A stretch of DNA of 64,000 nucleotides from contig NW_002476487.1 of NCBI RefSeq assembly GCF_000189635.1, positions 1,380 to 65,379 of the forward strand. Reading direction: 5' to 3'. Below the pieces are notes generated by a model that was given only the letters and a program-made list of their open reading frames with translations, was not told the origin of the DNA and searched no databases. The stretch comes from Tetrahymena thermophila SB210 (Eukaryota; Ciliophora; Oligohymenophorea; Hymenostomatida; Tetrahymenidae). A program made the translations under genes and the position numbers. This document shows, piece by piece, positions 61,401 to 64,000 of the stretch (position 1 is its first letter; every line of letters starts with the position of its first letter).

Positions 61401-64000
61401 GAATTTTAAGACCAATACCTAAAAAAATTTTTTTAATTTATATAAAAAGTTTTATGGATTATTTTAAATATTAAAAATTTAACAATTTCCATTAATTATA
61501 TAAAATAGTTAATTTTGTTTAACTTTATTTTTCTTTTTTAATAATTACTTTTTTATTATGGTTTTCTTAAATCAATGAAATTTACTTTGTTTATCTAAAA
61601 AAAAATATTTATATATTAAATTATATCAAAAAGGTGATCTGGCTTTTGCCTCTGCTCTCAAGAATAACGAAACAAGACTTTCAATTTCGACTTTTGTAAT
61701 AAAATTTTTAAAGAAATGTTTAATTAAATTTCTAACTTAAATTTTAGAAAGGATCTTAAGCTTATACTGCTCCAGAAGTTTACTAAAATGTGTATAAAAA
61801 ACTGGTAACATTAAATTATTTTCTTTATTTATTTTGGCTTGAAACCGATTTAGTTATTGTCATAATTTTTTGTTATTAAATTCATTGTATTTACTAATAT
61901 TTACTAAATTAAAACTAGTCTGATTTATTTTCTGTCGGAATTGTTTTGCTAGAACTTGATAACATAGCAACTTTTGATATCAGTAAAACAAATCTTGAGC
62001 AAAAGTTTGAAACAAAAAATGGATAAATCTTCTAAAACTTCAACATAGATAAATAATCCCAAATCTATAAGATAGTCATGCAATGCCTTAAATACGAAGT
62101 GGACCAACGTAAACCTGCAGTTGAGCTTCTAATTTAATTCATTGTTTAAAACTAATAATACTTAAATGTAGATGTTTTTACATTATTAAATAAGGTAAAA
62201 TTATTTAGTTTCATATTTTTAAGATTCATTTCATTCATTTCGTAAAAACTAAAGTCTCAATTAAAGCAGAAAGCTGAGTAGTTTAACCAAATTCAAATGA
62301 GCATAGTTCAGAAGAAGAAGAAAAATGAGAGTGAAATCTTACAGCTATCTTAGATTTATCATGTAAATAAATGCTTATAAAATTTTAAATTAATCTTATT
62401 TATTATTTTAGAAAGATTTACACTTAGAAAAGCTTATTAAAAAATATGAATAATTGGAAAGAAAGCCCTTCGAAACTTATGAATATTAAATCATTCTTAA
62501 TGATTTGCAAAAATTGACTAAATTTGATCCTAACTTCGAATTCATTTCAGTTGGCGCAACTGGATTAGTTCTCGGGGTATTCAACAAAGCTTAAAATAGG
62601 TACTCAGCTCTTAAAATATAAAGAGCTAAAAAGCATGAAGTAGTCCGCGAAGTTGGTATCATGAAAGACTGTTAAATGCCTCTAGTCATTAAATTTTATG
62701 ACTATTTTTACTTAAATGTGAATAATAAAGAAGATTTTGTGGTATATGAGATAGAGAAGTGTTCAGGTAATTCAAAAAATATATTTAATTACTTTACAAT
62801 CATTTATTTTTTAAATAAACATTATTAAGGCAACTTAAAACAATTCCTCAATAATTTAAAGAAATAAAATAAAGAACTAGATGAAAATCAAAAAATAAAA
62901 ATAGCTATCTAAATCATGGATGTCATTAATTATCTTCATATTCATGATATCGTTCATAGAGATATCAAATTAGAAAATTTACTCTATGTAGAGTAAGATC
63001 CTGAAATTCCAACAATTAAATTAGGTACTTTACTTACATTTTTTTATTAATTTTAATAATTTTATTTTGAATTTTCTTTTAAAATAGCTGACTTTGATTA
63101 AGCCAGAAAAATGCCTTATGATTGGTTGTATATTAATGAATAATATGTTAAATAATACTATCCTATTGAAGGAGCTGTAAATATACTATTAAAAATTAGT
63201 TTAAATTTATTTTTATTTTTATTTTAAAGTGCGGAACTATTGGATACTGCCCACCAGAATTAGTCAAAGATTTCTTATACAGTTTTAATGTATGATCATA
63301 ATATCTAAAATTATTTTTAAGACTTATTTTTTATAAAGAGTGACATTTTCTAAGTTGGAGTTTGTCTTGCACTTATAGACAATTTTGAAACTTTAGAACC
63401 AGTACTTGTTAACAAAAGTCTAGATTATTTGAACAACTTTTCAATCCCTTTTGAAGTAAAACAACATAATGAATAAGAAGTTGTTAAAAGGAATACTAAA
63501 ATTTATGATATACTGCTTTAAACTATTGTTTTCAAACAACATAAACGGTCCAATTTATCCCTTATTCTAGATGGTTTTTCTAAAAAAGGGTACCAATACC
63601 ATTCAAAAGTTAATGCAAAGCCAAATTAAGTATTTATAATTAATATATTCATGCCCATTAATTATTTCAAATTATTAATTAGATTATATCATCCATCTAT
63701 TAAAGGGTTCTTTCTTTAAATTATTCGTAAATATTTATCATCTTTTAATCTTAAATATTTTTATGTTTTATGATATTTAGATTAATTCATATTTAAAAAG
63801 CAAAAAAAATTTAAGTACAGATGGGGTGAAAGCAGTTGCTTCCGAAATAGCTAAATGTACTAATCTCTCTACTTTAAGCCTTTGGCTCTAGTAATTTTTT
63901 ACACATTTTCTCAATTTATAGTTTAAATAAATAATTAAAGAAATCAAAGAATTAAACAATATTTATTTATTTAATTAATTAATTAAGTATTTTTGTTAAT
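58404..64000 (+). CDS. Double protein kinase with C-terminal LRR array (gene D), 3' end beyond window
   Basis: Paralogue of gene C with matching exon lengths. Exons: 58404-58845, 59749-59943, 61634-61695, 61748-61804, 61919-62194, 62255-62362, 62412-62766, 62830-63024, 63088-63176, 63230-63289, 63339-63629, 63683-63726, then the first LRR exon 63801-63890; the gene continues past 64000. Kinase 1: FAGNGTFALVLKA, VALK, VHRDIKPSNF, CDLAFA for DFG. Kinase 2: SVGATGLVLG, VHRDIKLENL, ADFDQAR for DFG, YCPPEL. The same unusual residues as in gene C show they were present before the duplication. The exon before the linker is nine bases longer and the linker three bases longer than in C. The intron after the first LRR exon is virtually identical to the 115-bp introns of gene C. 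No disabling change is visible. Confidence 0.9.

Noticed and set aside
1-64000. Telomere repeats (GGGGTT), a chromosome-breakage sequence, rRNA or CRISPR array
   Set aside because: Looked for by eye on both strands; none seen. The tandem arrays are exon-intron units, not CRISPR.

Overview
The window is very AT-rich nuclear DNA from a ciliate that reads TAA and TAG as glutamine and uses only TGA as stop. The best proof is one frame that stays open from 31127 to 38392, crosses very many TAA/TAG codons and ends at a single TGA. Splice patterns (GTAA...AG, introns of about 100 to 1400 bp) and arrays of 90-nt leucine-rich-repeat (LRR) exons point to Tetrahymena or a close relative. The species is an inference. 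A bacterial or standard-code ORF view misses nearly every gene here.

Layout: (1) 1-1250, 3' end of a plus-strand LRR gene. (2) 2397-5712, a minus-strand array of eleven LRR exons. (3) 7619-15639 and 19081-27532, two tandem copies (A, B) of a gene encoding two protein-kinase domains followed by an LRR exon array, inside a duplicated block of about 11 kb. (4) 31127-38392, a single-exon giant NACHT NTPase with about 17 near-identical WD40 repeats. (5) 39551-43959, a plus-strand LRR gene with one exon split by a 412-bp tRNA-derived SINE-like retroposon. (6) 44995-46310, a decayed minus-strand hAT-like transposase. (7) 46792-54353 and 58404-end, a second tandem pair (C, D) of kinase-kinase-LRR genes, with a small three-exon gene (E) between them. 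Gene C carries a 127-bp TA-flanked inverted-repeat element (MITE) in one LRR intron. Two runs of 100 N mark assembly gaps.

Common theme: intracellular signalling or sensor proteins with a conserved N-terminal effector or switch (double kinase, NACHT) and a C-terminal array of exchangeable repeats (LRR or WD40). The LRR exons are 90 nt, phase 2 at both ends and hold one repeat each, so exon gain or loss keeps the frame. Exon and intron are copied together (exact 205-bp unit in gene C, about 345 bp in A/B), as expected of unequal crossover or conversion. Three LRR subfamilies occur: GSALAKCTNLSNL (genes 1, F and the minus array), GAKDLGTGIAQCKNITTL (A/B) and GAKAVASEIAKCTNLSTL (C/D).

The presence of a SINE, a MITE and a hAT relic is unusual for a ciliate somatic genome. 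It suggests germline (micronuclear) sequence, a pericentromeric or subtelomeric-type region, or recent invasion. The sequence alone cannot decide. No telomere repeats, rRNA, functional tRNA, CRISPR or promoter motif was recognised.
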